This document shows, in pieces, positions 38,657 to 51,300 of a stretch of DNA of 64,000 nucleotides. Source of the stretch: Hyalella azteca. Taxonomy: Eukaryota; Arthropoda; Malacostraca; Amphipoda; Hyalellidae. The notes under the pieces are model-generated. The model was given only the letters and a program-made list of their open reading frames with translations, was not told the origin of the DNA and made no database searches. The stretch is from the NCBI RefSeq assembly GCF_000764305.2, contig NW_025930633.1, positions 308,629 through 372,628 of the forward strand, given 5' to 3'. Position 1 is the stretch's first letter; each line of letters begins with the position of its first letter. Made by a program: the position numbers and the translations under genes.

Positions 38657-38664
38657 TGACGTCA
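38657..38664 (+). promoter_or_regulatory. CRE/ATF palindrome upstream of the heat shock gene
   Basis: TGACGTCA, a perfect cAMP-response/ATF site, 31 bases upstream of the TATA box. This is a motif match only. I do not see a convincing heat shock element (alternating nGAAn) within 400 bases. Confidence 0.45.
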
Positions 38665-38694
38665 TGCCGAGGCGGGTGCCTCCTTGCCGCCACA

Positions 38695-38702
38695 TATAAA
38701 TA
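38695..38702 (+). promoter_or_regulatory. TATA box of the small heat shock protein gene
   Basis: TATAAATA in a GC-richer context, with initiator-like tcagtag at about 38744 and tcagtga at about 38763. The transcript probably starts at about 38725-38765. Confidence 0.65.
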
Positions 38703-38729
38703 CCGCGTTCGTCTGCACCAGCCAACATT

Positions 38730-38997
38730 CGCTCGCAAACGTTGTCAGTAGTCGAGTGTAGTTCAGTGAGTTCGGTTCCTTCAATCTGTTTTGTTGACAA
38801 GTTCTGCTAAAAAGTTCGCTTTAGCTTGAGATTTAAAAAAAAATTCAGCTCTCATTTGCAACGTCGAGGATTTCTTAGACTATAGCCAAGTTTCTTCAAA
38901 TCAAACAAGTGAAAATTCAACGCCTGTATTCATTCTAAGAGCTGCCGCAAATTATCGTGAAAAATCAACACTGATAGTGGGAAACATCTTCAACAAG
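38730..38997 (+). other. Non-coding first exon (5' UTR) of the small heat shock protein gene
   Basis: A-rich leader from the inferred start to a donor ACAAG|gtaatg at 38998, joined to the acceptor ttaattacag at 39811-39814. A long A-rich leader is usual for heat shock genes; an intron in it is less so. The exact start is inferred from the TATA box. Confidence 0.6.
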
Positions 38998-39836
38998 GTA
39001 ATGTTGGATAAATTATTTTCTCTTGTTCATTTTTATACATACTAACTCAGTTTTATTTTGTGGACTATCCATTCCTTGAACATGTAGTAACAGTAGTATT
39101 AGGTTCATAGCGCACCAAAATGCATGATGCATTTTTTATTGATTTAAATGACTTGGTAAGACCTATCAAATTATCTTCAGTTCATTTTTAATTTTATTAT
39201 TTTTTTAGGTATGCCATTGAACACAGCTCCTACGTATTGTTTTCATGTTGTGAAATGGCAGAACCTACAAAGCAAATTATATATCCGTTCAATTTTTTTA
39301 GGATTATTTAACATAAATTTGCATGATTCAGCTTTGTAATTTCATCAGTCCCTGTGATGTAATTGCCGAGATTGCAGTCAACCGATTTAGATTTGTAATG
39401 AAATAAAGCGATGTAGTTTTGTGATTTGTATAACAAATAATTATTTTCTGACGTAATACTGGCTAATTTATGAATTATTTATTTTATACTGAGCAATTAA
39501 TTATGCCTTCAAATTCCTACACGTCCTGTCCTACAATAGACGCTATTGTATTAAAATAATTATAACTAATCAAGTCTCATTGTATTTATTTGTTGCGCTT
39601 GCCATTGCATTCCATCTTGTTCTGTTGTCATCGATCTTTTGATAAAAAATATGATTTTCCTCTCTCGTAAAAAACCATGTTCAAAAATACATTCCAATGT
39701 TGTAAAATAAGTTTTTTTCTCTCTCTCGTAAAAAAAGATGTTAAAAAATTCATTCCAGTGTTTTATTCGAATTTGTAATTTCAAATTTCAAATGTAAAAT
39801 TTTTTTAATTACAGACAAACCACATAGCCGCAAGAC

Positions 39837-40674
39837 ATGGCACCTGGAGACTGCATAAACATGTTCGGCAGTTCCTTACCTAACTTCGTGTCTACAAAGA
39901 AACAAATACCGCCGTGTTGTGGTACTGGCAGTGATAGCTGCAGAGGATGCGTGATGTTTTATCCGTCTGTAAAACTGAAAGGTCTTTTCATGCATGATAA
40001 TGTCTTTGAAGAGGTTCGGCAGCTCAGCGAATTGCAGGAAATAAAGGCTCGCAGAGACGACCAGTCGCCTGTACAGAGACAATTGGAGCTCAGACGAGAC
40101 GATGTCGTCGAAGAAATCAGCGAAGTTATTGAACAGTTCGACAGATTCTATGTGAGTGTTTGGGGAATTAAAGTCACGGAATTTCCTGTTTGATATTTCG
40201 GTGTAAAATGTGTTTAATTTTGTGCCAAGCATTTTTATGTCTTGGAAGATGTCGAGACCTGAAACACATGGTTTATGTTATATTAAGACATGCACGAAAA
40301 ATATATTTCATGATCATATTTCAAATGTGATGAGACTCAATTTGAAGTTTGGAATACTAGTCTAGAATTCCAATTATGTTATATATGCACTTGATTTACT
40401 AATTTTCTATACACTTTTTATCTAATTTGGCACATATCCGCAGATTATTCTTCCAACCCACGGCTACGCCACTGAAGACATCAGAATAAAGGCGGTGGGC
40501 GACAGAGATATTGTAGTGGAGAGCAGACCTCATTACTCTAAAAACGATGAAGAAGAAGAAGTTCTGCACATGCTTTTCACGCTTCCCGTCGCCCTCAGAC
40601 TAGACGCTGTCACGCCACTGCTATCATCTGACAAAATTTTAGTTATCACTGCACCTAAGCTGCACCCGAAATAA
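39837..40674 (+). CDS. Small heat shock protein (alpha-crystallin/Hsp20 family)
   Basis: Coding exons 39837-40151 and 40444-40674 (TAA); 181 residues, the usual size for the family. These chaperones bind unfolding proteins and hold them for refolding, forming oligomers through the alpha-crystallin domain. That domain covers about residues 95-177: DRFYIILPTHGYATEDIRIK, DRDIVVESRPHY, VLHMLFTLPVALRLDAVTPL and ILVITAPK match its beta strands in order. The N-terminal part is unusual: CCGTGSDSCRGC supplies four cysteines in 12 residues, rare in this family, and there is no clear WDPF-like motif. No C-terminal I-x-I/V motif follows the domain; the protein ends APKLHPK. An in-frame intron splits the domain at its first strand. 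The upstream TATA box and leader fit an inducible gene. Confidence 0.92.
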
Positions 40675-40675
40675 A
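40670..40675 (+). terminator. Polyadenylation signal overlapping the heat shock protein stop
   Basis: AATAAA includes the TAA stop, which would give a very short 3' UTR. ATTAAA at about 40828 is an alternative. Confidence 0.4.
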
Positions 40676-41214
40676 ATTTTCATGTCGGTTTCTTTCAGAT
40701 TTGATGCAGTGGATGTTTTCACGTTTCCTATTTCCAAAGTTTATTTGATGCGGCATTTTAGTTACGTAAGTTAGCTTAGGTTTATTAATTTTTTGTGTAA
40801 AAGTGGGACCATCGAAGAACTGATTATAATTAAAGTGAAGAAAAACTGATAGAAAAGTTTGAAATTTTAACCAGGAAATGTCACTTCATGAATTAGATCG
40901 TTAGGAGTTTGATAGCCAAGAAAAATAACCAATTGAAATTGAGAGGGAATACATTTCAACATGAAGGCTTTAATATTGATATATAATTCTTAACTCCATA
41001 ATTTCCTATGGTTGATAAGTCGTCAGAGTCCAGTGATACCTCGACCTGCGAAATTTGGTTCGTTCCGTGACTGTGTTCGTTTGAGGAAATATTCGTATGT
41101 GGAATCTATATTGATATTTAATGTGTATTAACACAATTAAATTCGTAAGCACCGAATTGGTTCTGACATTTGGTTTGCAAGCAGAGACATATTCGTAGGA
41201 GCAAGTAAGTGTGT

Positions 41215-41380
41215 TGGGAAGTCGAGGTATGTCTGTATAATTAATGGCTCGAGGTATCCCTGTATAATCAATGGCTCGAGGTTGGCCTGTATAATCAATG
41301 GCTCGAGGTTGGCCTGTATAATCAATGGCTCGAGGTTGGCCTGTATAATCAATGGCTTGAGGTATACCTGTACAATTAAT
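41215..41380. repeat. 27-base minisatellite, six units
   Basis: 'tgtataatcaatggctcgag' + 'gttggcc' repeated about six times. The divisible-by-three unit holds open two minus-strand frames (41006-41422 and 41137-41352) that are artefacts. Confidence 0.9.
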
Positions 41381-42030
41381 GGCTAGATAGAAAGAATATT
41401 TGTTGGCAGCGTTACGTCTCAATTCCTATAACACAATTAGATAATTGTCAACGTCTTCCCCAAGTAATCAATTAGTCCGCAGTGTAAGGTATATTCAAAC
41501 TTTTTCATTTAATCATTGTTATTTTATTAAATATTTAAATAATATTATATTATTTTTTCATCTTTTTTAGTATTTAAATCATAAATAGTTTATATAAATT
41601 AGGCATAAGTCTTAAGCCTTATCTTCCAAACTCAATTCAAGTAATCAACTTCGTTGGAATAAATTATATATTTATTATGGAAAGCACCATAAGCTTATTT
41701 GCGACGCAATTCATGGTCGATCTTTAATTCAACATTAACTGTTTCAATTTATTTTGAAATTTGTCAGATTTAACTCGTAAAAGTTCCTCATGAAAACTAT
41801 GTATGCATATTAATAATTCCTTTATTTTTTATTTGCTATGGTCTTAGAAAACAACAATGACATAATTAAATATTGAAATTGAAAGATGTAATTAAATAGC
41901 AATTCATGATTAGGAACAATTTGATGAAATGAACATTAAGTACCTACACTATCAGCCTCACCCTTAGACTTGCTGAACCATTAGGTTGCACTAGCCTCCA
42001 ACTAACGGGTTATCCTGATGATCCTGATTC
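41381..42030. other. Aminopeptidase 3' flank, AT-rich
   Basis: No gene is seen. On the minus strand AATAAA at 41826-41821 could end the aminopeptidase transcript, which would then include the 42040-42385 array in its 3' UTR. Confidence 0.4.
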
Positions 42031-42039
42031 GCCATTGCT

Positions 42040-42385
42040 GCAGTAGAAGTGAGTCAGTAATGCGGTTAAAGTGTGTCAGTGGAGCGGTTAATGTGAGTCA
42101 GCGATGTGGTAAAAGTGAGTCAGTGATGCGGTCAAAGTGAGTCAGTTAAGCGATCAAAGTGAGTCATTTAAATCGTGAAAGTGAGTCATTTAAACGGTCA
42201 AAGTGAGCCATTGATTCGGTCAGAAATGAGTCATTCAAGCGGTCAAAGTGAGTCATTTAAGTGGTCAAAGTGGGTAATTCGAGCGGTTAAAGTGGGTCAT
42301 TTAAGCTTTTAACGTGAGACATTTGAGCGGTGAAAATTAGTCAGGTCAAAGTGAGTCAGCGATGTGGTCAAAGTGAGTCAGGGCG
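42040..42385. repeat. About 21-base minisatellite containing the aminopeptidase stop codon
   Basis: About 15 units of 'tcaaagtgagtcatttaagc' and variants (gcgatgcggt, gcgatgtggt). On the minus strand the reading frame of the last aminopeptidase exon enters the array and stops at TGA (42370-42368), which is part of the repeat unit. Confidence 0.9.
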
Positions 42386-45300
42386 GATGAGTTGTATTTT
42401 AACATTCCTAGGTGACCTACTAGACATCCTAGGCAGAGGTCGCATCAGTTCAGGTTTAATATCATCGAACGGATATTGCTTCGAGAACCAATTCGATATC
42501 GGAGCCTGGAACTTCTCCAGCCATTCAATGTTGAACGAAACAAGCTTCCTGAGCTTCTTTTTTTGGTCGTCAGTATAGTCCGTAGCTTCGAGGAATTCGT
42601 CAAGCTGCTCGAGGTGAACAATTTATTAAATAGAATAATTATTATAAACAGGTTGTATAGAATACAAATTATTCAAACAGAAATATAAATGGAGATTCTG
42701 TCAAATATTAATTGTTCCACTTCCAGAACGTAGATATAATACATACTTTACGTACGTATATACACACTTTTACGATATACGTCCTTTTGCAGGGTTAAAC
42801 TAGGAAACTAGGCCAGATAAACCATACAAGAGCAATAAGTTCATAACTGTTGGGACCATTCCCCTGAGTGTACATAAAAGTTTACCTTACCAGAAAATAA
42901 GTTTTAATAAATTCTTTTAAATTTTGTCTCTGAAATCTGAACACCTACCTCCGTCAAGTGTCTTCTCTGACTGAGCGAAGAAATTGCCACTTTCGCCACG
43001 GAAGCTTTCAGGGGCCAAAAACCGAACCTGGAGCGAAAATTAGTTTCTAAAAATTTGTTTGGAATTAACGCTTTAGCGTATTGATTCAACGTAACTTTCA
43101 ACTCGTATTGAACTAATTGCTTTATGACTCAAAGAGATAAATGAAATAAATTTAAGTGTGGTTAAAGGAATATTTAAGTTAAGTAAAATACGCGACAGAT
43201 TCTTCAGATACTTAACAATCAACTCAAATGTATCCAATTGCATTATAATTCAAATGGTAATATTTCCTAAATTTAAGTATGATTAAAATCATATTAGAAC
43301 AAACAAAGTGGTAAGGCAAATACTTCAAATTATATAAAGATAGTTGAGTACACTGAATATTCAAATGAAGCACATTGCTCGCGTCAAGGTGGGTTGTTCA
43401 AAAATTTATTTAATCACTCACATGTTGACATCAAGCCAATTGCTTTACGTCAACTCTGAATAATTACCTCTCTTTGAATTGCGACATATTTTTTATCATG
43501 TCCCAAGCATAGTCGTGACTTATTGGGTTCTGGGATACGGCATTAACGATCGTGTAGAGTCCAGGAGTGCCGAGGGAATCGTGGTTCTTGAACCCTTCTT
43601 GTAGGTATCTACAACACACAGAAAAATTGACATATTTCATAAATTTGAATTCTTTTTAACTGAAATGATAAAAACCGTTTTTTACTGAACAGTAACTAAA
43701 ATTTGTCACACAACACAAGATTTGAGTGTTGAAATTAACCTTTTTAAAGTCCATGGTTCCTTGGAACAGCCGAGTGCCTTGAGGAGCGCGTATCTGTTCC
43801 TGGAGTCGAACCTGATGGCCAGCGCGTCGGCCCAGAGCGACTGCCACAGAGTTGAGTTTCCTTCCTTGACTCCCGTGCACAGAACGGAGGACCGAAGATG
43901 ACTAGGAACAACTCTGTCCACAAATACAGATTACTTTTATATATTTTAATTATTTTCAGGCATTCGAGTTCAGAAATTGATTCAGAAGAAATTAGGAATC
44001 CTCATCGCAGAGCTCATTGAAAGTAAGCGACATAATGATTTTAGCTTCACTCGCCAAAAAGTTATATTTTACAAAACTTATCAATAAATGCATTTTCAGG
44101 AGGTGGTGGACAATGCAAATTTGAACGCTACAAGAAAAGTGAGACCTCTCAGGTCTGCCTGCGCGAATTAATAATTGCCTGACTGTATTAACAATGAGTG
44201 AATATCAGGTCTGCCTGAATTTATTAGCAATTCCCTGACTGTATTGATAATGACCAATTATCAGGTCTACCTGAATTTAATAACAAATTTCTGAATTACC
44301 TAATATCTTTTGCTGCCTGGAAGTCATTGAAAAAGCTTAAAAGTACTATCGCCTTTTTTTCTAATTTCATCATAGTTTGAATTTTATTCCGCAAAAAGGG
44401 GAGAGTGGGGGGGAGAATTGAAAAATTTCCGAAAAATTTACGAGAAATGCCCCCACACCCACAAAAATTTGAATTTCGAAAAAACCGAATGGTACTATTT
44501 GAGATATGGTCTTTACGCATCGAATAATATGTGTCTCGATGTTGAAGCTTGAAAATCAACTAGATACATTTCTACAGTACCCCCTTTTTGGCTATTTTCT
44601 AAGAATTTCACGTTTTCTTCAATTTTTTTCGAAAAATTCACATGAACAAAAAGCGAGTTTTTTTTCTATTTTGCATAAGTGTACCAAGTTTCAGAGTAAT
44701 CTGTCTGTAAATAACCAAGATAAATTTTTGGGCAGACGCTCCCCTTAATTGCCTTACTGTATTAACAATGAATGAATATCAGGTCTGCGTGAATTTATTA
44801 TTAATTGCCTGACTGTATTGATAATGACCGAATATCATGTCCGCCTGAATGTTTTAACTAATGTCTGAATTACCTAATATCTTTTGCTGCCTGGAAGTCA
44901 TTGAAAAAGCTTAGCAGATCGCGTACACATTCCATCTTCTCCAGAGCACAGGCCCACTTCTGCGCACGTAAGCTGAACAAGCCTTGGAAAGATGAATGAC
45001 TTTCCCGGTCTAGCCCAAACTTGAAGTATAATTTATCCGACAACTTCAAAAGGTATTCCTGCGAACAGAAAGAAAAACAGGCAATATATGTTTACAGCAT
45101 CGAATATTTATTTAAGTGTATCTTAATTCACAATACAACCAGCAACTTTGGTAAAATATCTTCATTCGGTTTTACATTCATGACGAACATTGTTCATAAT
45201 AATTATCACTTTGTACATTCAGAATTACCTTTAACTCGAAAAACTCAGGCTGATTGAGTAGTTGCTGGTGAATTTGTTCCATGTTCTTCATAGTAATGAG

Positions 45301-48300
45301 CCAAGGCAAGTATTCTTCCTCATTGGACAAGTACGACATCAACGTGAATAGCACGTCAGGATCTTTTAATTCTGAAACACATTTATGACCAATTAGCAAC
45401 ACATTATCTGCTTTCAAATTCAACACAATTTCAATAATAAAGAGCATATGAGGATTTGATTTCTAATTCACCATCAGGTCAAGCTTACCCTGAACCTAGC
45501 GCATCAAGTCTCACCTCCAAGAGTGAAGAGATGGTAAGCATCATCGAGAAGTTGTGCTCTGGTTATGGCAGAAAATATCGAGTGATTCTGTTTCAGCTGC
45601 CGAGCCAAAGCCATCCAGCTGTTATAGTCGTAGTTTACCCTGGCGTAAGCTGCTTGCTTATTGTTCAGAAGAACCCATCGCGGCAAATTTGGTAAACCTG
45701 CTACGAACATTTCTTTGGATGAAGGTGGGATCCAAATGGTTGCAGTGGTCATTTCCATGTCAATGGATCCTTCGGTAATGATGGATACTGGTATCCACCA
45801 CAGGCCTTGGTAGGAACTGTTTCTCGAATCCGAGAATTGTTTCTGAAGTGGAATGGGGGCGAAGTTTATTACATTTGCAGAGGACCAGCCTCCTGATTGC
45901 TCATAAAAACTGTAATGTGTTCCTTCAAATTCTTTAGGGACTAAACAATTAATTCCCGATATCACGATATTAGTTAATAGGATGAGTGAGTAATCTACAA
46001 TACACAAAATTTAATCCGGAAAGCTGCATTGAAAGACAAAATGTCATTCGATCTACCAATGTCAGTACTAAAAATTATCGTTCTACTCATTAGAGAAACT
46101 ATTAAGAAAATCCTAAACAAAACGCATTCTTCGGTCTTCAATTGAATTTGTATAAAAGAAAAACTCCGTTATCCTATGGTAATGAGCACAATAAACTTCT
46201 CACGAATTCACTGTAATTTTTACAGTGGTAGCTTATTCACCTGAGAAACTGTGCAAGAACCATTTGGATGGCGCACAAAGTTGACTACTGGGTAATGTTT
46301 CTGCAAGGTCCAGGTATCCATTACATCTTTAACTGTGGCATCTGGTGGAAGCGTGTCATCTTCTTGACCCACTATTGTTAGATGTCTCCATAAATCGTCT
46401 TGCTCGGCATTCGAATATTTACTGCAGAGCAAAAATTAAAATTAACGAATTATCGTCAGCATCAAATCTAATACTCAGAAATATCAGATAAACTCCAGCT
46501 CTAATTCCTAGTTATCAGAAAATCGTAATTATGTTGCAACATTTAACGTAATTGTTTAATTTATTCCAATATCAAGATAAATTTTTGAAAATTTGTTATT
46601 GAAATCTTTATTTTGGTTCTTCGAAAAGTTGCTGTGATGGCAAAGGTAAATCGTCGTAATGTTAATTTTATTTAAACATAAACTTCTTGCATAGGTATGC
46701 ATGATAATATCAAATTTATAGCATTTTTTGTATATATGCTAATAGGAGGAGCATTAGATAGGTTTAGAACTCAAGATTTTATAGAGTGACCAAGGAGCCG
46801 TTAGAGTCAATCTGAGCCATTCATGTATTTTCTGGAACCCACCAGTCTAGTCCTCTCCAAAAATGATATAAATTTTCATTTCTCTTGAGGTTAGGTCAGC
46901 CTAACATTTAGTATATACATGTCAGCCTAACATATAGTATATACATGTCAGCCTAACATATAGTATATACATGTCAGCCTAACATATAGTATTTAAATGT
47001 CAGCCTAAAAACACCAGTGCTCACAGTTCATTCAAGTAGTTCCGCACTCCTCGTTGGAATGTGGCTTCGGTTAGGAAGTGGTCCATCATGCGGATGAGGG
47101 CAGCACCTACAATTATAACAAGTCTGAATTATCAACAAAAAACATTATTTTTATTAGAGTGGAATAAAGTTTAAAAACAGAATTTAGCTTTTGAATTTTT
47201 TGTGGGTGAATAGGATCGAACCTTTGTTGTAAGTGATGGGATTGAAAGTGGCCGAAATTTCCTTGATGGATGAAACGTTTCGTACGATCGGGGTTGACAT
47301 TTGTGTCTGGTCCAACTCCATCGCCGTCATCTGGTGACCACTGATGAAGAGCTTCATGGCGTCCCAAACCGGTTCAACCTGTAAAGTAAATGCTTAGAAG
47401 CCTAGCCATTTACACGTTATTTATAGCACAAATTTTGTACCTCCACAATTCCGTGACAGAAAAAAAGTAGCTGCTTCCTCAAGAAGTTTCGTACGTGCAT
47501 GAGTCTCAATACACTGTGTAAATGCATCACAGATCTGTAATCTTCCAATTTCGCGTTGAATACTTTGTTCCTACAGAATCTTTTTGTAATTCCCAAAGTC
47601 GATCGAACTGAATTATTTAGTGATATGATTTCTTCACAGAATCCGTTTTAAGTACGATGTGCCGTTGGCCCGTTACACGTTGTAAAACTTAGTTAAATTA
47701 AAATCTATTGTAATGTTACTTTCTTCTGGCAATGGATTTACTCACTTCTTGAATGCATTTGAGTGCCATGTAGGTGGCAAATCCTTCATTGAGCCACAAG
47801 CCTGACCACCACGACGCAGTGACCAAGTTACCGAACCACTGGTGAGCCACTTCGTGGGCGATCAACGTCGACGATGCTATCAGGTGCCGGGAGGTGCTCG
47901 CGTTCGTCACTCTCACTGCGTCCGAGCTGCTCGGAAGAAAAATTTGAGTTGTGCGTAATATTCAACAGCTTTTATTATTATTATTATCAAAAGAGTTCCG
48001 GCGACATTAGTAAGGCAGCATAAGAGTTATGAGTCTCTGCTCTTCACCGAAATATTTATGAGCAGATAACGTACGTATAAACAAAATTTAGTTCACGTAA
48101 ATCCTTGGTGTAAAAGTTTAACCAACGTCAACAAGTTCTGCTTATTAGTTATTAGTTCATCAATTGTTAGTTATTTTCAGAGATTAGCTACCATGCAACT
48201 AAGTCATTCACAGTGAAATCCAGGAATTCGACATTCATCTGTTTTAGAAGGAGTGTCGATTATCGAGGCAGTCGGCTTTCGAATCAAAATAACTAAGAGT

Positions 48301-51300
48301 GCACAAAATCACGTACAATCCTATAAATCTACAACGAACAGATATGTCCGATAACGTAAGTGCAATAACTTAATAACGTCGTAGACTTACGCTATTCTGT
48401 AGTCGATGAGCGATGCATAGCGATCATCAATCAGTATATTTAAAGAGTCGAGTGGATCCCATACTAACAAATTTACGTCGACTTCTTACCATTTAACATA
48501 CTTCGGTCATCATCGTGAAAGTGATTCTCTCTGCAATTGACGTCGTTTGAATTCTTCATTGTCAATCTACTGGATTGTTTGTGATTTTAGGGACTCGCTT
48601 GTAGACTTGCCTCACTTGTCCTGTGACTCACTTGTCCCTTGACTCATGTGTCCCTTGACTTACTTGTAGACTTGACTCATTTGTCCTTTGACTCGCTTGT
48701 AGACTTGACTCGCTTGTCCCTTGACTCACTTGTATGTTATAAGTCCCCAGTTTTCCATGCCAGCAGCCACCATCGTATCCAACGCCACAGAGTCCAGTTT
48801 CTCCAAAGGGTAAGGAATTTTGTAGAAGTTCTGGAAGTAGTTTAAGTATTTGGGCGTCTTGTCGAGAACGTGTTGGCCTTCCAGATAGTGTTCGTCCCTC
48901 ATGAACACTGCAAAGTTCGTTTATATATTTTATAATAACTTAAATAAGTATTATAAAGATATAATTCATTCGGCTGCTGTCTTCAAAAGGCCCTTCGTAG
49001 CTGGAAGACTAGTATATACATAAATTGCTACAGATTTTTTATTATTCATAAAATATTCAAAAATTCGTTGTCGTTAAAAAATTCGTTAAATATTCAAAAA
49101 GGCGAGTGAGTAAAGTAACAGCGGCCAGACCAAAAGTAAAAAGTGACAGATCTCATGACAGATTAAAGTTACTTATATTTTGAATTACTTTTTATGTCTA
49201 AAAATATTAAATAAATGCTATTTTACCTTTGTACTCGATGCCGTCGACTTTTTTCGAGAGGAACTCGAACTGAGAAATGACGAATGCCAGTAAATACGTT
49301 GACATTTTTACTGTTGTCTTAAATACGTCCCACTCGTACTCCGGGAAGCCCAGACTGTGAATTTAATAGTTGAATTAATAATTGAATTTAATAGTTTGAA
49401 TTTAATAATTCAATAGAAATTAGATATAAATGTTAGCATATGCTTGGAAAATATTTCTGTCGAATGAACTGATAGTCTTTTTGATTGAAAAAGATTTGTC
49501 GAAAGTTAACAAACATGGCGAACATGTCAGTAGCGAGTTAATTACTAAGGATTTACTTTGTTAATAGCGAGTTAGTAATAAATAGTTAACTTTGTCGATA
49601 GTAAATTAGTTACATAAAGTTGACTTCGTCATAAACGAGTTAGTTCCATAGGCTAAACTTTGTCGGCTGTAAATCAGTGCCAAGGGGTTGACATTGTCAA
49701 TAATGAGTCGATTACAAGGGATTTATTTGATCAATAAGTTAATTACAAGGGATTCAATTGATCAACAGTGAGTTAGTTACAAAAAGTTTAATTGATCAAT
49801 AGTGAGTTAATTGCAAAGGATTTAATTGATCAATAGTGAGTTAATTGCAAAGGATTTAATTGATCAATAGTGAGTTAAATACAAAGGATTGAATTGATAA
49901 ATAGGGAGTTAGTTACAAAGGATTGAATTGATAAATAGGGAGTTAACTACAAAGGATTTAATTGATCAATAGTGAGTTATTTACAAAGGATTTAATTGAT
50001 CAATAGTGAGTTAGTTACAAGGGATTTAATTGATCAATAGTGAGTCAGTTACAAAGGATTGAATTGATCAATAGCGAGTTAATTACAGATGATTGAATTG
50101 ATCAATAGCGAGTTAGTTACAAAGGATTGAATTGATCAATAGCGAGTTAATTACAGATGATTGAATTGATCAATAGTGAGTCAGTTACAAAGGATTGAAT
50201 TGATCAATAGCGAGTTAATTACAGATGATTGAATTGATCAATAGCGAGTTAGTTACAAAGGATTGAATTGATCAATAGCGAGTTAATTACAGATGATTGA
50301 ATTGATCAATAGCGAGTTAGTTACAAAGGATTGAATTGATCAATAGCGAGTTAATTACAGATGATTGAATTGATCAATAGCGAGTTAGTTACAAAGGATT
50401 CAATTGATCAATAGTTAGTTAAAAGGATTTAATTGATCAATAATTTAGTTACAAATGATTTATTTATCAATAGTTAGTTAGTTAAAAGGATTTAATTGAT
50501 CAATAGTGAGTCAGTTACAAAGGATTGAATTGATCAATAGCGAGTTAATTACAGAGGATTGAATTGCTCAATAGCTAATTAATTACAAAGGAGCAGTGAC
50601 GCTGAGCGGTGTGTTGGAGATGCAGGTGCTGTTTGTAGGTCTGGCGACGCGCAGGGAAAATCGCGCCTTGAATGAAGGCTCGTCGAGACAGGGGAACATG
50701 TAGCGAGCGTGCGTCGGCTGGAACTGAGTGCCCACCACTATCCTGTTTGGGGGCGTTAATAAATGCATTTAATGTATAATGTCCTTTAATTATGTATAAG
50801 AATTAAAGGACACGGAATAATTTAATGTATAATGTATTTAATGTCCTTTTTTCTGTGGGTTTTAATTGGGCATTAATTGTTTTTCTGAGTTTTACTAAGA
50901 CATTAGAAGTTTGTTAAGGTTTTACTTAGATATTAACAGTTTTTCTGGGTTTTCATGAGAATCTAACAGAATAGTGTTGTGATCGCCACGGCATGTTATA
51001 TATATCGAGTAACTATTTATTCAGTTCACCAGAAGCGTAACTTTATCTCTCTAAGAGAGAATAAACTTGCATAAGTGAGAAATGTATCTATTTAAAGTAA
51101 ACAAGTAACATGGTGAGACGATTACAACAATACGATTATAGACAAGATGTAAGAGGATATATACTTAATTTTGTTCAACATCTCGCGTTGTTCGAAAACA
51201 AATTTAAGGGATAATACTAAATGCAGTACAAATATAAACAATTATAGAGAACGATCTTGGAAGCGGGGAATATTGCTGAATATTATTCTGAATCGTGGAA

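Larger units (their letters stand above)
44130..44870. repeat. Intron repeats 'tcaggtctgcctgaatttat' with an inserted element
   Basis: Units of about 55 bases ('tcaggtctgcctgaatttat' + 'tagcaattccctgactgtat' + 'tgataatgacc') occur at about 44145-44285 and 44745-44860. The two blocks are separated by the sequence at 44396-44746. Confidence 0.8.

Noticed and set aside
41006..41422. 138-codon frame with YTGQPRAID repeats
   Set aside because: 27-base minisatellite keeping the frame open; no coding signals.
47222..47367. Minus-strand frame reading [14 protein letters not shown]
   Set aside because: Wrong frame of aminopeptidase exon 9. The phase-consistent frame reads [20 protein letters not shown] and joins the neighbouring exons.
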